A stretch of 64,000 bases of DNA from Panaeolus papilionaceus (lineage: Eukaryota > Basidiomycota > Agaricomycetes > Agaricales): the NCBI GenBank assembly GCA_015501605.1, contig JADNRZ010000023.1, positions 620,001-684,000 of the forward strand. The letters are read 5' to 3'. Shown here one piece after another: positions 1 through 11,917 of this stretch (positions are counted from its first letter, which is position 1; each line of letters opens with the position of its first letter). A program made the position numbers and the translations under genes. The notes under the pieces were generated by a model. The model ran no database searches, was not told the origin of the DNA, and worked only from the letters and a program-made list of their open reading frames with translations.

Positions 1-665
1 GAGTTTCTTGGGCAGCTCTTGATTATGGATAAAATCGATAAACTGCCAGATACCGCGATAATTATTAAACAGTTCCAAGACCAACATTCAGCGCTCAGCT
101 TCCAAACCAGTTCTCTGCAAGTCCATCACAGCCCATCAGCCAGAATATGAACCCGTCTATATCCTCCGGAAGAACCATTGCAAACAAGGATATCCCAAGA
201 GAAACTATGGCGAAAAACGTAGCCTAATTGAACAGAGGAAAAGCAAGTCTCGGGAGTAGAAAGATCGGCTATAGGACTAAAACTAAAGCAGAGTCGACAG
301 TTTCAGGAAATACATTGAAAATGTATGAGGTTTCAGAAAATATGTTTGAACATAATGGTAGCCAGGCAAGACGTGGGCAACACACGGTGCCTGCCAAACA
401 CACAACCGGCATTTGCCGAAATCCGGGTCCAACCTTTTACAAGTCGAAAAACGGTGCATGGTAAAAGTAGGGATTTTGTATTATTCATAAGTTATATTTG
501 AATGGGATACATTATGCGAGAAAACTATGATATATATGGCCCAAGAGACTGACAGAAAAAGAATTCACAAAATTATTGTGTCGCTGGTCGGAGCCGGAGT
601 GATAATAGAGAGGATATGGTGCAATTTCGACGCATACTAGTCGGAGCCTCGATACATAATATCCT
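1..665. other. Left-edge intergenic DNA
   Basis: No convincing gene. Short open frames exist on both strands (for example a 49-codon plus-strand frame open from the edge to about 150), but none shows a recognisable domain or clean splice signals. It probably contains the 3' flank of the transporter that ends at 666. Confidence 0.5.
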
Positions 666-2725
666 CTAAATCTTTTGTGTCTTGCGCTCTTGGACTAGGA
701 GCGTCCTTGTGGCACCAAAAAAAAAGACCGATGCAATCACCAATGTCTGTATTTGATATATCACAATGTCGAGTTCAGCGAATATTCGACCCGGAATAAC
801 CAGACCAAATGACTCACCCCAGAGAAGATGATAGGGCGCTTCCAGTCAAAATGGTCTCCCAACAGCGCTCCCTGAACAGGGGCTGAGCCAAGAGACCCAA
901 AGCTACTCAGTGCTAGCGCCAGTCCCGTTCTTGCTCTGAAAGATTGAATGACAGTGTTAATCTGGAAACCGTCTAATGTAATAGTGGAGGCATACCCCGT
1001 TTCACCAGGATGACGCGAAAGTGATGCAAGCGAAGCAACGGCCAAGGAGAGCCCTGAGATCAGATGGTCGTGAACACACGCTCAAGGGCTAAGGAGGCGA
1101 TGGAGACGTACATGCACCGGAGAACAACCCATAGATAATACTGACGGCCACCAGCGAACCTTTATCTTGTCTAATACAAGAGATTAAAAATCACTAACAC
1201 TTGGATCTACATAACTTACACTCCAAAAACGGCGAAGATAGAGGCGCCAGTGATGAGCGTACAGGGTACGAACACGTTTATTGGTCCGTAAACGTCTGCC
1301 AGATGATTCGCCCCGACGCGCCCAATCGAGCTCAAAGCGTTCAGGATGGCGATCTGTACAAAGGGGAGATTTAGGTCAATGCTAACAGAGGTCTGAAACG
1401 ATTGTACTGACGGAATAAAAAGACAGGTTGGGGTCAATTTGATGCTGAATGGCATACAGCTGAAGGTAGATCACTAAGTCACCAAAGTTAGTCGACTCCC
1501 GGGATAGTTCAAGATTTAAACGAGAACATACAGGGGAAGTATAGTCCAAATGTAGAAACGAGTGCACTGTTGTGTCGATGAGTACTTTATTCACGCACGG
1601 GTGACCGTTCACTCACCCGAAGATGGCCAACAAGTACTGGGGATCAGAGAAGAAGCCCTTGATTTCCGCCGCTGGCCCCTTTGTCTGAACGTTCTTGTAC
1701 GCTGACCTAACCAACGTGTTTCCAATGACAAGGAATCCAAGAACAAGATAGCCACTGGCCCTGACCGTATCACCGAACCCATGAGTTTTGATAAGATTAC
1801 TAATTCAGCGAGATCATAATAAACCAAATTAGCGGCAGTTGTGTAGGATCCTTGATGAGATAGGTACCACGCACTTTATCACTAAGTTAAAGAAGGTTGA
1901 GCTCAGATCGAAAAAAGGAAAGACTGGAGGGGTTACATACTAATTGGAAAAATGACCGCTCCAAGGGAGCTTCCACTCATGACAATACCCGTTGCGAGCG
2001 CCTTCCTTCGCTTGAAGTGATGAACTACGATGCTCACAGTCGGGACGAAGGTGAGGCCCAGTCCGATCCCCATGCCTACTCCCTGACTCAGGAACACCTG
2101 GTAGTACTTCTGCGGCTGAGCGAGAGACAACATAAACAACCTGTTAAAATCGATTCAAAGTCAGCACGAGGATGAGAAACGGGCAAAACGCTAGAGATCG
2201 TAACATACAAAAAGGTGAAAATGATCGAGCCGGTAATTTCAATCGCGTGGAAGTACCCTGCATCGAATAACTTTCCCGATACGATACCAAGGGCAAATGG
2301 CATCATCAACTGAAAGCTTGGAATCCATCTAAACGAAAATGTAGAATAAAATCAGACGAAATAAAGACTGGAGAGCTTCAGAGCCATACGCAATTTTGCT
2401 AGGACTGCTGTGTGATAAAAAATGACGGGTATAGAAATCTAAACAGTGATCAATGTCGGTGAAATGATGGATCATGTATGATTGATATCCTACCTTGATA
2501 GACACCAAAAGAGTACAGGTATCTAACAGATGGAACAACGAGATGAATATAACGCGAATACATCAAAGTCACGAATAGCTCACCCAAAGGTTGCAAATAG
2601 GATGCACCATCTGTCGGACAAATGATTAAACACCATATACATGCAGTAACTTCGAACGACTAATAGTGATGTGTGACTCACGACCCTGCGATAGTCAACC
2701 ATGCTTTCGATCCTCTATCCATCAT
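666..2725 (-). CDS. MFS monocarboxylate (SLC16/MCT-type) transporter, paralogue A
   Basis: Multi-exon major-facilitator protein of the fungal monocarboxylate-permease branch, expected to carry a small organic acid or similar metabolite across a membrane; the substrate cannot be read from sequence. Exons were assembled by matching the paralogue at 39129-41335. The N-terminal exon (2725-2682) ends in RGSKAWLTIAG. It is joined to a 27-nt exon at 2610-2584 (WCILFATFG), then YLYSFGVYQ, an exon with LMMPFALGIVSGKLFDAGYF, and a long transmembrane exon with GVGMGIGLGLTFVP and RRRKALATG-like loop residues (here KRRKALATG). The last exon ends ERKTQKI. The start is the first in-frame ATG of the N-terminal exon; an extra upstream exon is possible because the paralogue has a longer acidic N-tail. 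No frameshift was seen, so it looks functional. It is the outermost member of the left P450/CFA/DJ-1 neighbourhood. Confidence 0.8.
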
Positions 2726-4196
2726 GTCGTCCTCGCCTAGTAGGGTCGTACGACTTGTTTCTGTAATTGAGGTGCTGGATGGTGCTATATGGGTCTCCTT
2801 GTTCGTGCTTCGGTCAGCGCCAGGGCTTATTCCCCTGACGGGTTGCAGTCACCCATCTTCGGGAAGGTGTTTCTAGGTCACGACAACACTCATGATAGGG
2901 TTTGTCTGCTTGGAAAAAATACAAGAAAGGCGTAGGCTATGAGGAAGTTTGTCGATAATGCATATCACAATAACCCCACTTACTACGAGCGGGTTGTGTA
3001 GATGAATGCTGATGTCAATGAGTCTAGAGACAACGACGAGGCAATCCCAAGTTGACAATAAACAGGTGGCCGAAATTCAAGCCTTTTTGTTCAGGGAGTA
3101 ATGATTCAAATTGTAAAACTTACACCACATTTTAAAAGATAGAATACCAAGACACTAGCCCCATTTCACTCTACCGAGGGCAGGAACTGCTGTCATCGAG
3201 GATGCAGCATGCTGCTAGCATAGCTTCCTCAAACATGCCTGTGTGATCAATGGAGATGGGAAATGGATATAATTGGAAGCCGTCACTCCCCCGCCTCGTG
3301 AAGCTCGAAGGTAGAACTCAAGCTGCAAGATGGAGTGTCTGGTGTGTATGATATCCGGACATTACTCTTCCCCTCGTGACGATCGGAGAGGAACTTCATT
3401 GCGAGCGATGTGGGCGCGAGTAATCGTTGGATTTAAGTCCCACTTTCGAGAAATGTAGGCGCATTTGGCTCTGCGAGCACGAAGTGAATGGCTCGCATCT
3501 GATCATACTTGTGCTACCCGCCCTGATCAACGCATCCAAGCTATGCTATGTGTATACAGAGAAGCATATTCATTAATCGTCCAAACGACTACGTGGCTTG
3601 GGATGCTTCCTGATATACGAAAGATTGATATTACAGCGCTTGAAATGAGTTCCGGCATTCTAACATGGGCTAAGCCAGCCCCAGAATAAACTTGTCATTA
3701 TGTTTAACCGAATCTAGGTGTGTAGACACTGATTACGATTTAGATAACCAACTTTCCAACTCCACAATTTATACATTTTGATCCACATTTACGCAGGTAG
3801 AATGGACCGTTGCGCCCTCCGGCACACCGTCTCTTCCCCCTTAAACATCGGTTAGATCGAGAAACGTTTCATGCAATATCAAATGCGGGTTTGTCATTAG
3901 TAGCGCTCGTCTATAAATAGCACAGACTGAAAGAATATCAGAACACCGTTTCGCCGGTGTGACAGGGCTCGAGGAAGTCGCTGAGTATGTCATCCTCTCT
4001 TGGCAACTCGATTCACAGTCGGAGAAAGCGATAGCCTTATCACCGGAATATGTCAGGATCGTACCAGGTGTCGAAATTTGTTGCCTGAACATCACCAGCA
4101 AGTTCAGGATGCAAGTATTGAGTATTGATTGACCGTTAATATATAGTTACACAATACCATTACTAGTAGTCGATACATACGTACTCGTATCAGGAT
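2726..4196. other. Intergenic, no gene recognised
   Basis: About 1.5 kb between the transporter start and the Hce2 gene. An 86-codon minus-strand frame at 3841-4101 has no signal peptide, domain or neighbouring exon and is not called. Contains the MFS-A upstream region and the Hce2 3' flank. Confidence 0.5.
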
Positions 4197-4734
4197 TCAA
4201 CACATTTCTTCAAAACATACATATTCTAATAGAGTCCATTCGACTCTGGTGAGGCCACATTTCATTACGCCTTTAGCCCCAATACGCCCATCAACAGATT
4301 GTAAACCCTTAATTGAGTCGTTGATATTGTCGATTATGTCCTTGTTTCCAACGACGAAGTTGGGACCGAAAGGGCTGCTGTTAAGGCTTCGAACACCGAA
4401 ATGGCATTCACCATATTTGAAAAGCTCATGTTGTTCGCCCGGCGGAGTGCTCTGAATCATCCGACACGTAAATCCTTGAACGTTGAGCTCACATTCAATA
4501 TAGGCAACTTACCCATGAACCACCCCCAGCAATGCTCTTAGCAATCGCACTGCAATCAGTTGCGTTTGGAGAGGCTCCGCTGGTTTGGTCGATGATAGTC
4601 GAGGGGTCGCACCGGTCCTCAGAGGAGCGCTTGATGGCGTACAACTGCTCAGTAGGGGTCACGTCGACGGGGGTGCCATTGACAACTACGAGGAAAGCAG
4701 CGGCAAGAGTCAGGGCTTGAACGATCGTAAACAT
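4197..4734 (-). CDS. Small secreted Hce2-domain (Ecp2-like) protein
   Basis: Predicted 158-residue secreted protein in two exons (4734-4513 and 4451-4197; the intron begins gtaagt and ends cag, phase 0). The N-terminus, MFTIVQALTLAAAFLVVVNG, is a classic signal peptide. The mature part has the Hce2 layout (homologues of Cladosporium fulvum Ecp2): an early Cys in DRCDPSTI, a second in NATDCSAIAKSI, then YGECHFGV, the hallmark VGNKDIIDNINDSI and GAKGVMKC. It has six cysteines in the mature region, compatible with disulphides. In plant pathogens Ecp2 is a necrosis-inducing effector. In mushroom-forming fungi the family is expanded and has been proposed to act against other microbes or in self/non-self contact, so no host target should be assumed. 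The C-terminal tail after the GAKG motif is slightly longer than usual. Family call is strong, role unknown. Confidence 0.85.
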
Positions 4735-5257
4735 CGTTCGCTGACAAAAAAGGCATTAGTTTGTCATTCCACTGTGCAAACGAGAACTTACAGAATGACG
4801 AAGAGAGGAGTATTGCTGGTTTGTAGCGTTTTGTTGTCGCCGTCTAAGTTCGAGGGTGGTCAAACCATTGGTTGAAATTGTGGTGGCAGAGTATCCCACG
4901 CAATACCGTGTTGTGGGGCATCTACCAGTCTAAGCTGGATAGAGGTACAATCATAATTCTGTCATAATCCCGAGCTATTGATTCTTACTCCATCACTATA
5001 TCAATGCTTGCACCACAAGAGGCAATAGAAGACTGTACCATCCAAGGCGTCAGTCTGCAAGTGTGAATTCGGACATGTTATGAGGATGGTACTTTCTACA
5101 CTGGCATTTAACTTTCTTTCGCTCGTGGAAGCGAAAAACATGACGAAAGCGAATACTGACATGCTAGAAAAGTCGCGTCTGATTTTCCAAAAAGTTGGAT
5201 ATGTAAATTCTCCTGGAGCTAAGCAAAATATGGTTTAGTTTTGAGTGTTGAATGCAT
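4735..5257. other. Intergenic (Hce2 promoter side / P450-A 3' flank)
   Basis: Short gap between the divergent end of the Hce2 gene and the P450-A stop codon. No ORF of interest. The first 60 bases upstream of the Hce2 ATG carry no obvious TATA box. Confidence 0.45.
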
Positions 5258-7217
5258 TTACAGAGACTCTTCAATGTCCTGTTGAACGAGAAGGGTCTTA
5301 GTCGATCGCCCTCGTATTTGGATTTTGAATGGCTTCACATGGCTATGGGACGTTTAGATTGAATCCTCAATGAGCCAGATGAACGCAATACGAGTACGAT
5401 AAGAAAGGGGCGCACCTCACAATAGATGAAGTGAAGCCAATCTCGGGCTCCATTTCTCGTCCGTGCTCATCCAGGGGTTTAGAAAGGTCCAGTGTCGCAA
5501 GCGTAGTAGCAATTTGGATGAACATAGACGCATCCCCGAGATATTGACCAGGACAAATTCGACGTCCAAACCCAAATATGAACTGTGTCGGGTCGCGCTG
5601 AGGTTGTTTTCCAGTGACTTCAACAGGCAGGAACCGCTCGGGATTAAATGTGAATGGATCAGGATACAGCTCTTCGTCGTGGGTCATGGCCCAAATGTTT
5701 GGAATAATAGTCGTCTTTTTAGGAATGAAGTAGCCTAGGTATTCGTCGTCTGCAGCGGTGAAGTGAGAGAGTCCCAAAGGGACTGGTGGCGCCCATCTAA
5801 TGACCTCTTTCACGACTGCTTCAACGTAAGGGAGCGAGTTTCGGTCTTGAATACTCGGGAGTCTCTGTTCCTGTGTGATGAGCGCATCCACTTCGACCTG
5901 GGCGCGTTTCTGAACATCAGGGTATAGCATCATCAGGAAGTAGAACGCTTTGACGACTGCAAAAGTCTATGTAGTCAACATTAGTGGTTGAACAACACAC
6001 AGCCCAAGTCTGTTGACTTACTGTATCTGCACCAGCGGCATAGATAGCTGCGGCTGACCAAACGACTCGGTCTTCGTGTTCCTGTAGAGAAATACCTGGT
6101 TCTGGTCCTTGTTCAAGTAATGATGACGTGAATGAAGGTACCGCTGTTCCTGCAGCCTGTGAGATAGGATGGTTTGAGGATGCGCGGTGTAATAGTAATG
6201 AGTTAATGAACACTCACCATTTGCTGTTTGACGAATTGATGCGGTTCCATCAGTTTTTCGTAGATCTCCTCTCGCCACTTCCTAGCTTGTCTTTTAAATC
6301 CACCCCCCGGGAGCCATTCCGGCCAGTACCGTACTGAAAATAGGGTCAGAATCATCAATATATCATAGTATGCTTAGACGTACGGATAGGGAGAGAATCG
6401 ACAATCCATTTCCCTGGCGCAGTCGCTATGGCTGCCACGCGAAGACGCTCGTTAGAAAGAGTGACGAAGTGGTCATGTTTTCTTTCGATCGTGTATCCAA
6501 AAGCAACCTTCATTGTGACAGAAACAGGATTCCTACAGTCGCCGTGTAAATGTGAAAATGTTACTAACTGAATAACGTCAAGATTGGTTCCATCCAAACT
6601 CACCTACAGAGGTGCTCCATAAAATCCTCCGGAGTCTCAATCATATCTGCAACCATAGCACGAGCCTCGTTCTCCAAAAGAGGCCAGTATTTTCGGGTTG
6701 CGGTCATGTTAAACGCTTGATGCATCAGTCTTCTGTATGACTTGAACCTCTCGTTGTATGGACTAAATCAACGTCAGGCTCGGTATCATCGCGCAAGAAT
6801 GCATCAAACGAAGGAGACATACATATGAAATATGCTTTTCTCTCGCTTCAGAATCCCACACATGGCAGAAAATGGGCGGTCTGAATAGGTAGTTGAGCGT
6901 TTGTTCAGCAAATCCTCAGCAACCGATGGGGAATTGAGCACAACCATTCGCCGACCCATAACACAGAAAGAGATAATGCCGAGATTTCCTTCGATTCAAA
7001 GCCAGTAAGAATATGAGTAAGACCATTAGTGGACGCACAACGCACCATATTCTCTGCCCCACTCAGCGTACGTTTTCCAGAACTCTGTCTTTGGGAATTG
7101 CCTGCTAACACCGATGATAGGAAGCCCTAGTGGTCCTGGTGGATAATTTTGCTTCCATTGTGTGATATAAAGAAATAGGGCTACAATGGCAATTGGGACT
7201 AGTATCTGCAGTATCAT
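5258..7217 (-). CDS. Cytochrome P450 monooxygenase, P450-A
   Basis: Membrane-anchored haem-thiolate monooxygenase. Exon 1 (7217-7046) encodes the anchor (MILQILVPIAIVALFLYI) and the proline-rich hinge NYPPGPLGLPIIG. Later exons give GRRMVVLN, YSDRP, the C-helix region SYRRLMHQAFN, and the WPEWLPGG segment. They also give the I-helix motif AGADTV, the ExxR motif in KEVIRW, the PERF-type FNPERF and the haem-binding FGFGRRICPG (Cys thiolate ligand). The last exon, reached after an intron starting gtgagg, encodes HVKPFKIQIRGR and ends at 5258. All hallmark motifs and reading frames are intact. Agaricomycete P450s of this type are commonly annotated as O-methylsterigmatocystin-oxidoreductase-like; the real substrate is unknown. 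It is divergently oriented to the CFA synthase at 8810, sharing a 1.6-kb intergenic region. Confidence 0.9.
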
Positions 7218-7239
7218 GGAAGTTCAGAGCACAAAATAA

Positions 7240-7287
7240 ACATCAAACCATCAGCCAACTTCGCGCCGCTCACAAGCCGCTCGCGAC
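7240..7287. repeat. 48-bp direct repeat, left copy
   Basis: The 48 bases beginning ACATCAAACCATCAGCC and ending GCTCGCGAC are repeated exactly at 8232-8279. The pair immediately brackets the inverted-repeat element 7288-8231. The left copy lies only 23 bp upstream of the P450-A ATG. Confidence 0.9.
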
Positions 7288-8231
7288 TCGTCTCGGTTAA
7301 CCCAGCCTCTCCCGTTTTGGGGGGTCAACCCGATTTGGGTTTCCCAACGGGAGAGTCTGGGCACAAGCCAACATGGTTGGGAGGGTTTGCGTTTCGCAAA
7401 ACGCTTGGCGAAGTTTGGCATATTTGTAAGCTCATTAGGGGCCAGTTTATAATCATTATAAGTATCTTCAACTGCGACTCCCTCTCATCTTCTTCCTCCT
7501 ATACTGTTCAAGCCAATGCATTCATTTAACCTACGAGGCTACGCCGAAGGACTCAGGGATGACATGGATCCAGAATACGAGGAGCCTTCCACCATCTTCA
7601 GCTGTGTCAGAAACACCAGACCTCACCACCACCAGTGGCATTCCAGACGAAGACCCTCTTGACTTGGATTTCTATCCCTCGTTTCCTCCTTCCCATCCAC
7701 ATTACAGAGAAAAGCGAAACCAGGCCAGGGCTCTGGTTGAAACGACATGTCACGTTCTGGATGCAATTAAAGAGTTACCTAAATTCCCACTCTGGAAGTT
7801 TCTGGAGACTCCGTTATTTTAGACGAAGTGAGGATTACACATTCAACAAATATATATTATAATATTTTTCAAATGGGTGAGAGGAGGGGTTAGTGCAACG
7901 TGAGGCTCTCTGAAGTTTGAGCGGTGTTGGCGGGAGTAACGGGATGTTTTGCTGATTCGCATGATTGGACGAGCATTGTTGTTTTCAATTATTTACTTGT
8001 AACAAAAGGTGAAGGAGTGGTATTGACCATGATTAGGCATGTAATCGATACATTATGTCGTGTTCTATGGTGTACAAGATAGAGAATGATGTTTTATTTC
8101 CACTATGACGCGTACCTAGCCCCTAATGAGCGTACAAATATGCCAAACTCGCCCAGACTCTCCCCGTTCAAGTTGGGAAACCCAAATCGGATTGCCCCCC
8201 CAAAACGGGAGAGGCTGGGTTAACCGAGACT
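7288..8231. mobile_element. Non-autonomous terminal-inverted-repeat element in the P450-A/CFA-A promoter
   Basis: About 940 bp bounded by imperfect inverted repeats of roughly 70 bp (7292-7362 and 8151-8228), both starting CTCGGTTAACCCAGCC when read inward. Inside there is no transposase-like frame; an 87-codon proline-rich plus-strand frame (7559-7822) is unsupported. Outside each end sits a perfect 48-bp direct repeat, far longer than any usual target-site duplication, so the direct repeats may be part of the mobile unit or a pre-existing duplication. The element separates divergent P450-A and CFA-A promoters and may therefore influence both (inference). Confidence 0.65.
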
Positions 8232-8279
8232 ACATCAAACCATCAGCCAACTTCGCGCCGCTCACAAGCCGCTCGCGAC
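8232..8279. repeat. 48-bp direct repeat, right copy
   Basis: Exact partner of 7240-7287, three bases outside the right inverted repeat of the enclosed element. About 530 bp upstream of the CFA-A ATG. Confidence 0.9.
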
Positions 8280-8723
8280 AGCCCTGGTTGAATGACGAAA
8301 TAAAGTTACACACCGCGAGAAGAACTTCAATGATAGGGGCTAAAATGTGAGGTTGTTAGGTCGTGCGACGAATGAGCCTCTAGGGAGATGTGAGAGTTAG
8401 TATGTCGTCTGAGAGGAATCTTCGACACACTTCACTCATTTTATTAGCCCTGACCTGTTTCAAGCGGAAATAGCTTAACGTCCGGAGTCTGGACTAGCTG
8501 CTACAATGCGTGATCACCTGGTGCATAAGATGCGAGCTGATGATAGTAGCTCGACATTTACCATCCCGAAAGGGAGAAACGCGGCCATGATCTCGCTTAT
8601 TGTTTGTTTCCCGCTGTAAGAACGCTATCTGCTAGGCTTACACGAGTGTCGTTGAATGGAGTACAACTTGATCACTGAAATGTCACACATCAACGCTTCC
8701 GAGTTTCCGAGACCCGCTGGAGG

Positions 8724-8730
8724 TATAAAA
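8724..8730 (+). promoter_or_regulatory. TATA box of CFA synthase A
   Basis: TATAAAA about 80 bp upstream of the ATG at 8810, followed by a pyrimidine-rich stretch (8759-8780) of the kind seen at fungal transcription starts. Confidence 0.6.
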
Positions 8731-8809
8731 ACCTGAGTTCAGTCGCTTCTCATTTGCCTTGTATCTCTCCTTTTTTTCTGACTGGTTTCGTATCGCATAA
8801 TAAACCACT

Positions 8810-11144
8810 ATGACTACGCGAACCAACAAATACATAGAGACCATTAATTATCACTACGCTAGGCGCACCTTCACGCTAAATGCTCTCGAATCTCTCCTCA
8901 ATGGTAGTCAAGAGTTCCTTGCTAAAGCTCAATGGAGTCCCTTGAGGAACTTTGGTGTGTCAGTTTATTTTGACTAAATTCTTATTTTCCTCATGTACAG
9001 TTCATAGCTCAAGGAACTATCCTTGGTCTCCTCGAGAAAGTAGAACGAGGTGAACTCGTCATCGAGAGTGAAGACAAGACCTACGCGTTCGGGAAGCCTT
9101 ACGAGGTCAAAATCGACGGTCACTCATGGCCGCTATCGGCCAAGATCACGGTCAAAGATGAGAACTTTTGGGTCCGGATGCTTTTACATGCTGACTTCGG
9201 CTTCGCTGGTGAGTATAAAACCTGTTAATTATCGTCTTTTACTATATTTAACCGCTATTAAAAGACGCCTTCATGTTGGGTGAAATTGAAGTCGACAAGC
9301 TGAACGATGTCTTCAAGGTTGGTAACCGGTATCTAATATCAGCTTTCATCAATCATTGACCATCACACCTTCTTCACTCAGATCTTTGTCCTGAACCGCA
9401 AGTCTGTTGGCGAGCTGAGTACCCACCTTACCCCGATTGTTAGAGGCATCAGCTACATGTAATGGAGCTTTTAATATTGCTGTGCTCGGGTGTTGACACG
9501 ACTATAGTGCCAATTTGCGACTGGCCAACGGCCTAACGGGGAGCAAAAGTAACATCTCGTATGTCTTCTAATTCGGTACCTTGCTTAAAATTAACACCTT
9601 CGCAGGGCACATTATGATCTCTCCAATGATGTCTTTGCCGCGTTTCTATCATGGGACTTGACGTACAGTGCCGCAGATACCTTTCTATCAGAACTGCTTA
9701 CTCACTCTACGCTCCAGCTACAGCTGTGCTATTTTTGACGACGAAGCGAAGGGCGCAGTCGGTGACCTGATTGAACAGCGACCGATCGCCCCTCCTCGTA
9801 AACATTACAACGAAGAGCGAACAATACCCATGGATGACCTTGAGAGAGGGCAACTGGCTAAGCTTCATCTCATCGCTCAACGTGCCCAGATAAGACCCGG
9901 GTCCCGAGTCCTTGAAATAGGGTAAGGGTCTGCTTGCCTACTTTACTCCGCCGTTGGCCGTCGCTTGAAACTCACAAAATCATTTGATCTACTAGATGTG
10001 GATGGGGAAGCTTTGCTATCTTGGTCAATTCTTCCTTTTATTCATTCGAAATCCAATGACTGATGTGCGTCGACAGGCGGCGGGGACCTACGGAGCGACT
10101 GTGGAAGCTCTCACTATCTCGGACGAGCAGAAGATTGCGATCGACAGGAACGTCGCTGATGCAGGGCTCTCACATGTCATCAACGTGCATGTTATGGATT
10201 ACCGCCAGATGCCCGAGCATTTTCATCACGCATTCGATGCGGTGGTTTCTATTGGGGTCATGGAACATGGTATGTTTCATTCCCACATGAGATATGGCTC
10301 GGACTGGCGCTCATTTTGGGTTAGTGGGCATCGAGTTCATGAAAGGGTGGTTTGACAAAATGTCGTGGGCTATGAAGCCCGAGAACTCGATCAAAGTGTT
10401 TACAATGTCGACAGTCCCCGATACGAGGTGGCACCAGTACTCGACGTACGTGTCCTTTATTCATCAACCTCTTAAACTAGGACTGGCGTCTAACATTGGC
10501 TAAATTTGGAACAGAGAGGTTGATTTCGTTCGGAAATATATCTACCCGTAAGCATTTCTTTTCGTGGTCGCGCCACGACTCTCATCAGTTAGTATAGAGG
10601 CGGACAACTATCCTCAGTAAAGACTCTGCTCAACGATATCACAGCCGCGGGCCTCAACATCGAGTCGATCGAAAACATCGGCCCCCGTAAGCCAACGATG
10701 TCGTTCTTTCTGATAAAGAGTCCCTTCCTAATGGCTATAATTCGACAGACTATGCCCGCACTCTCCGAGAATGGGGTTACCGCTTCGATAGAAACTTCGA
10801 CTCACACATCAAACCAGCACTCCTCAAGCAATACCCGAAGCTGACCGATGAAGATATTCTGATTTTCCAAAGGAAATGGCAATGTACGCTGTTGTGCCCG
10901 GATCTAGTTTTCATATCAGCTGACGATGACATGTCAGACTACTTTGCATATTCCGAGGCAGGGTTTGCGCTTCGAAGCGTCTCTGACCATGTATTCACGA
11001 CTACACGAGAGGTATGATCGTTATATCGCACACTCTCAGGCTCCACTCTCTGACCGAACACATCAGGTGAATCTCAACATCAAAAGTAATTGCCAAGACC
11101 CTCAGGCACCCCATTTCCATAAGAATTACGCCGGAAAAATCTAA
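8810..11144 (+). CDS. Cyclopropane-fatty-acyl-phospholipid synthase-like methyltransferase, paralogue A (cfs1 family)
   Basis: SAM-dependent enzyme of the CFA synthase/mycolic-acid methyltransferase family, which adds a methylene group to acyl-chain double bonds in membrane phospholipids. In Coprinopsis cinerea a member (cfs1) is required for fruiting-body initiation. At least twelve short exons. The N-terminal domain reads KYIETINYHYARRTF, FGKPYEV, DGHSWPLSAKI and FWVRMLLHADFGFA. The catalytic part has SNISAHYDLSND, the SAM motif I LEIGCGWGSFAIL assembled across an intron, MDYRQMP, VSIGVMEH, FMKGWFDKM and the C-terminal YARTLREWGYRFDRN. The final intron (gtatga...cag, about 11011-11066) is inferred from the paralogue at 48035-50374; without it the frame would stop at 11017. 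Start: first ATG after the TATA box. All exons are in frame, so probably active. Confidence 0.88.
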
Positions 11145-11917
11145 ATACATATCGTCCCTTGCATTCCCGTTATCGCATACCAAGTGCGTCGAATCAAACG
11201 GGAAGGTTTTCCCCTACGATTCGATGACGTGAAGGAGATAATGCTGTCATCTGTACGATTTGAAAGTTATGAGAAAAATTACTGCAATGTCCTAGGGTTT
11301 GACGTCTGGAATGTAATTGATAAAGTCAGGCTGAATTGCCGCATACCTCTAATTTAATATACAATTATCAGGTGGGGTACCTTGAGGCATGCAGATGTCT
11401 TGCAGATAACCTCACGGAAAAATATATGACTGAAATTTCGTGAGTCTGCGGTACAGTCAAGGTACATGTTGTCAAACAGTGACAGCAATAGTTGCATAAT
11501 GTTGAAGTTTACACGGAGAACGTGTGGGTAATACTGACAACTCGCTGAATGAGTAGAGAGATGTTAATATGGATATCAATGAACCGATAGTTGAATTCGA
11601 ACGGAGCCACTGATTGGGTATGGTAAGAAGTAATAGCTCTTCGAAGTTCGTGAGCGTCAAGTGGCCGACCAGTGTCCCAGACTTCCGATAGCATTCAATG
11701 TTACTGTTCGATATCTTACATTGATAATCAATTTGATAAGTTGAGTTCTTTAAAATTTAGTAGACTGTGACCTTGAGGCTTGTCGAGTCGCCAAAGGAAA
11801 GACGTCAAGGCCATTCATGGCATCCACGAGGCTGTGCACGTTGTACACAGTGTGTCAGTGACTTGACCTATATTCCACATGGTCATCTCTCACCACCACC
11901 TCATCTAGATACCCAAC
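11145..11917. other. Intergenic between CFA-A and the GTPase gene
   Basis: About 770 bp, AT-rich, with only overlapping short frames on both strands. No domain, RNA gene or repeat recognised. Confidence 0.5.

Noticed and set aside
1..240. Hydrophobic minus-strand frame near the left edge (FWLMGCDGLAENW)
   Set aside because: Could be a decayed membrane-protein exon, but too short, with no partner exon or start.
3841..4101. 86-codon minus-strand frame
   Set aside because: No signal peptide, domain, splice partner or paralogue.
7559..7822. 87-codon Pro-rich plus-strand frame inside the TIR element
   Set aside because: No similarity to transposases; two overlapping frames in the same stretch look equally good.
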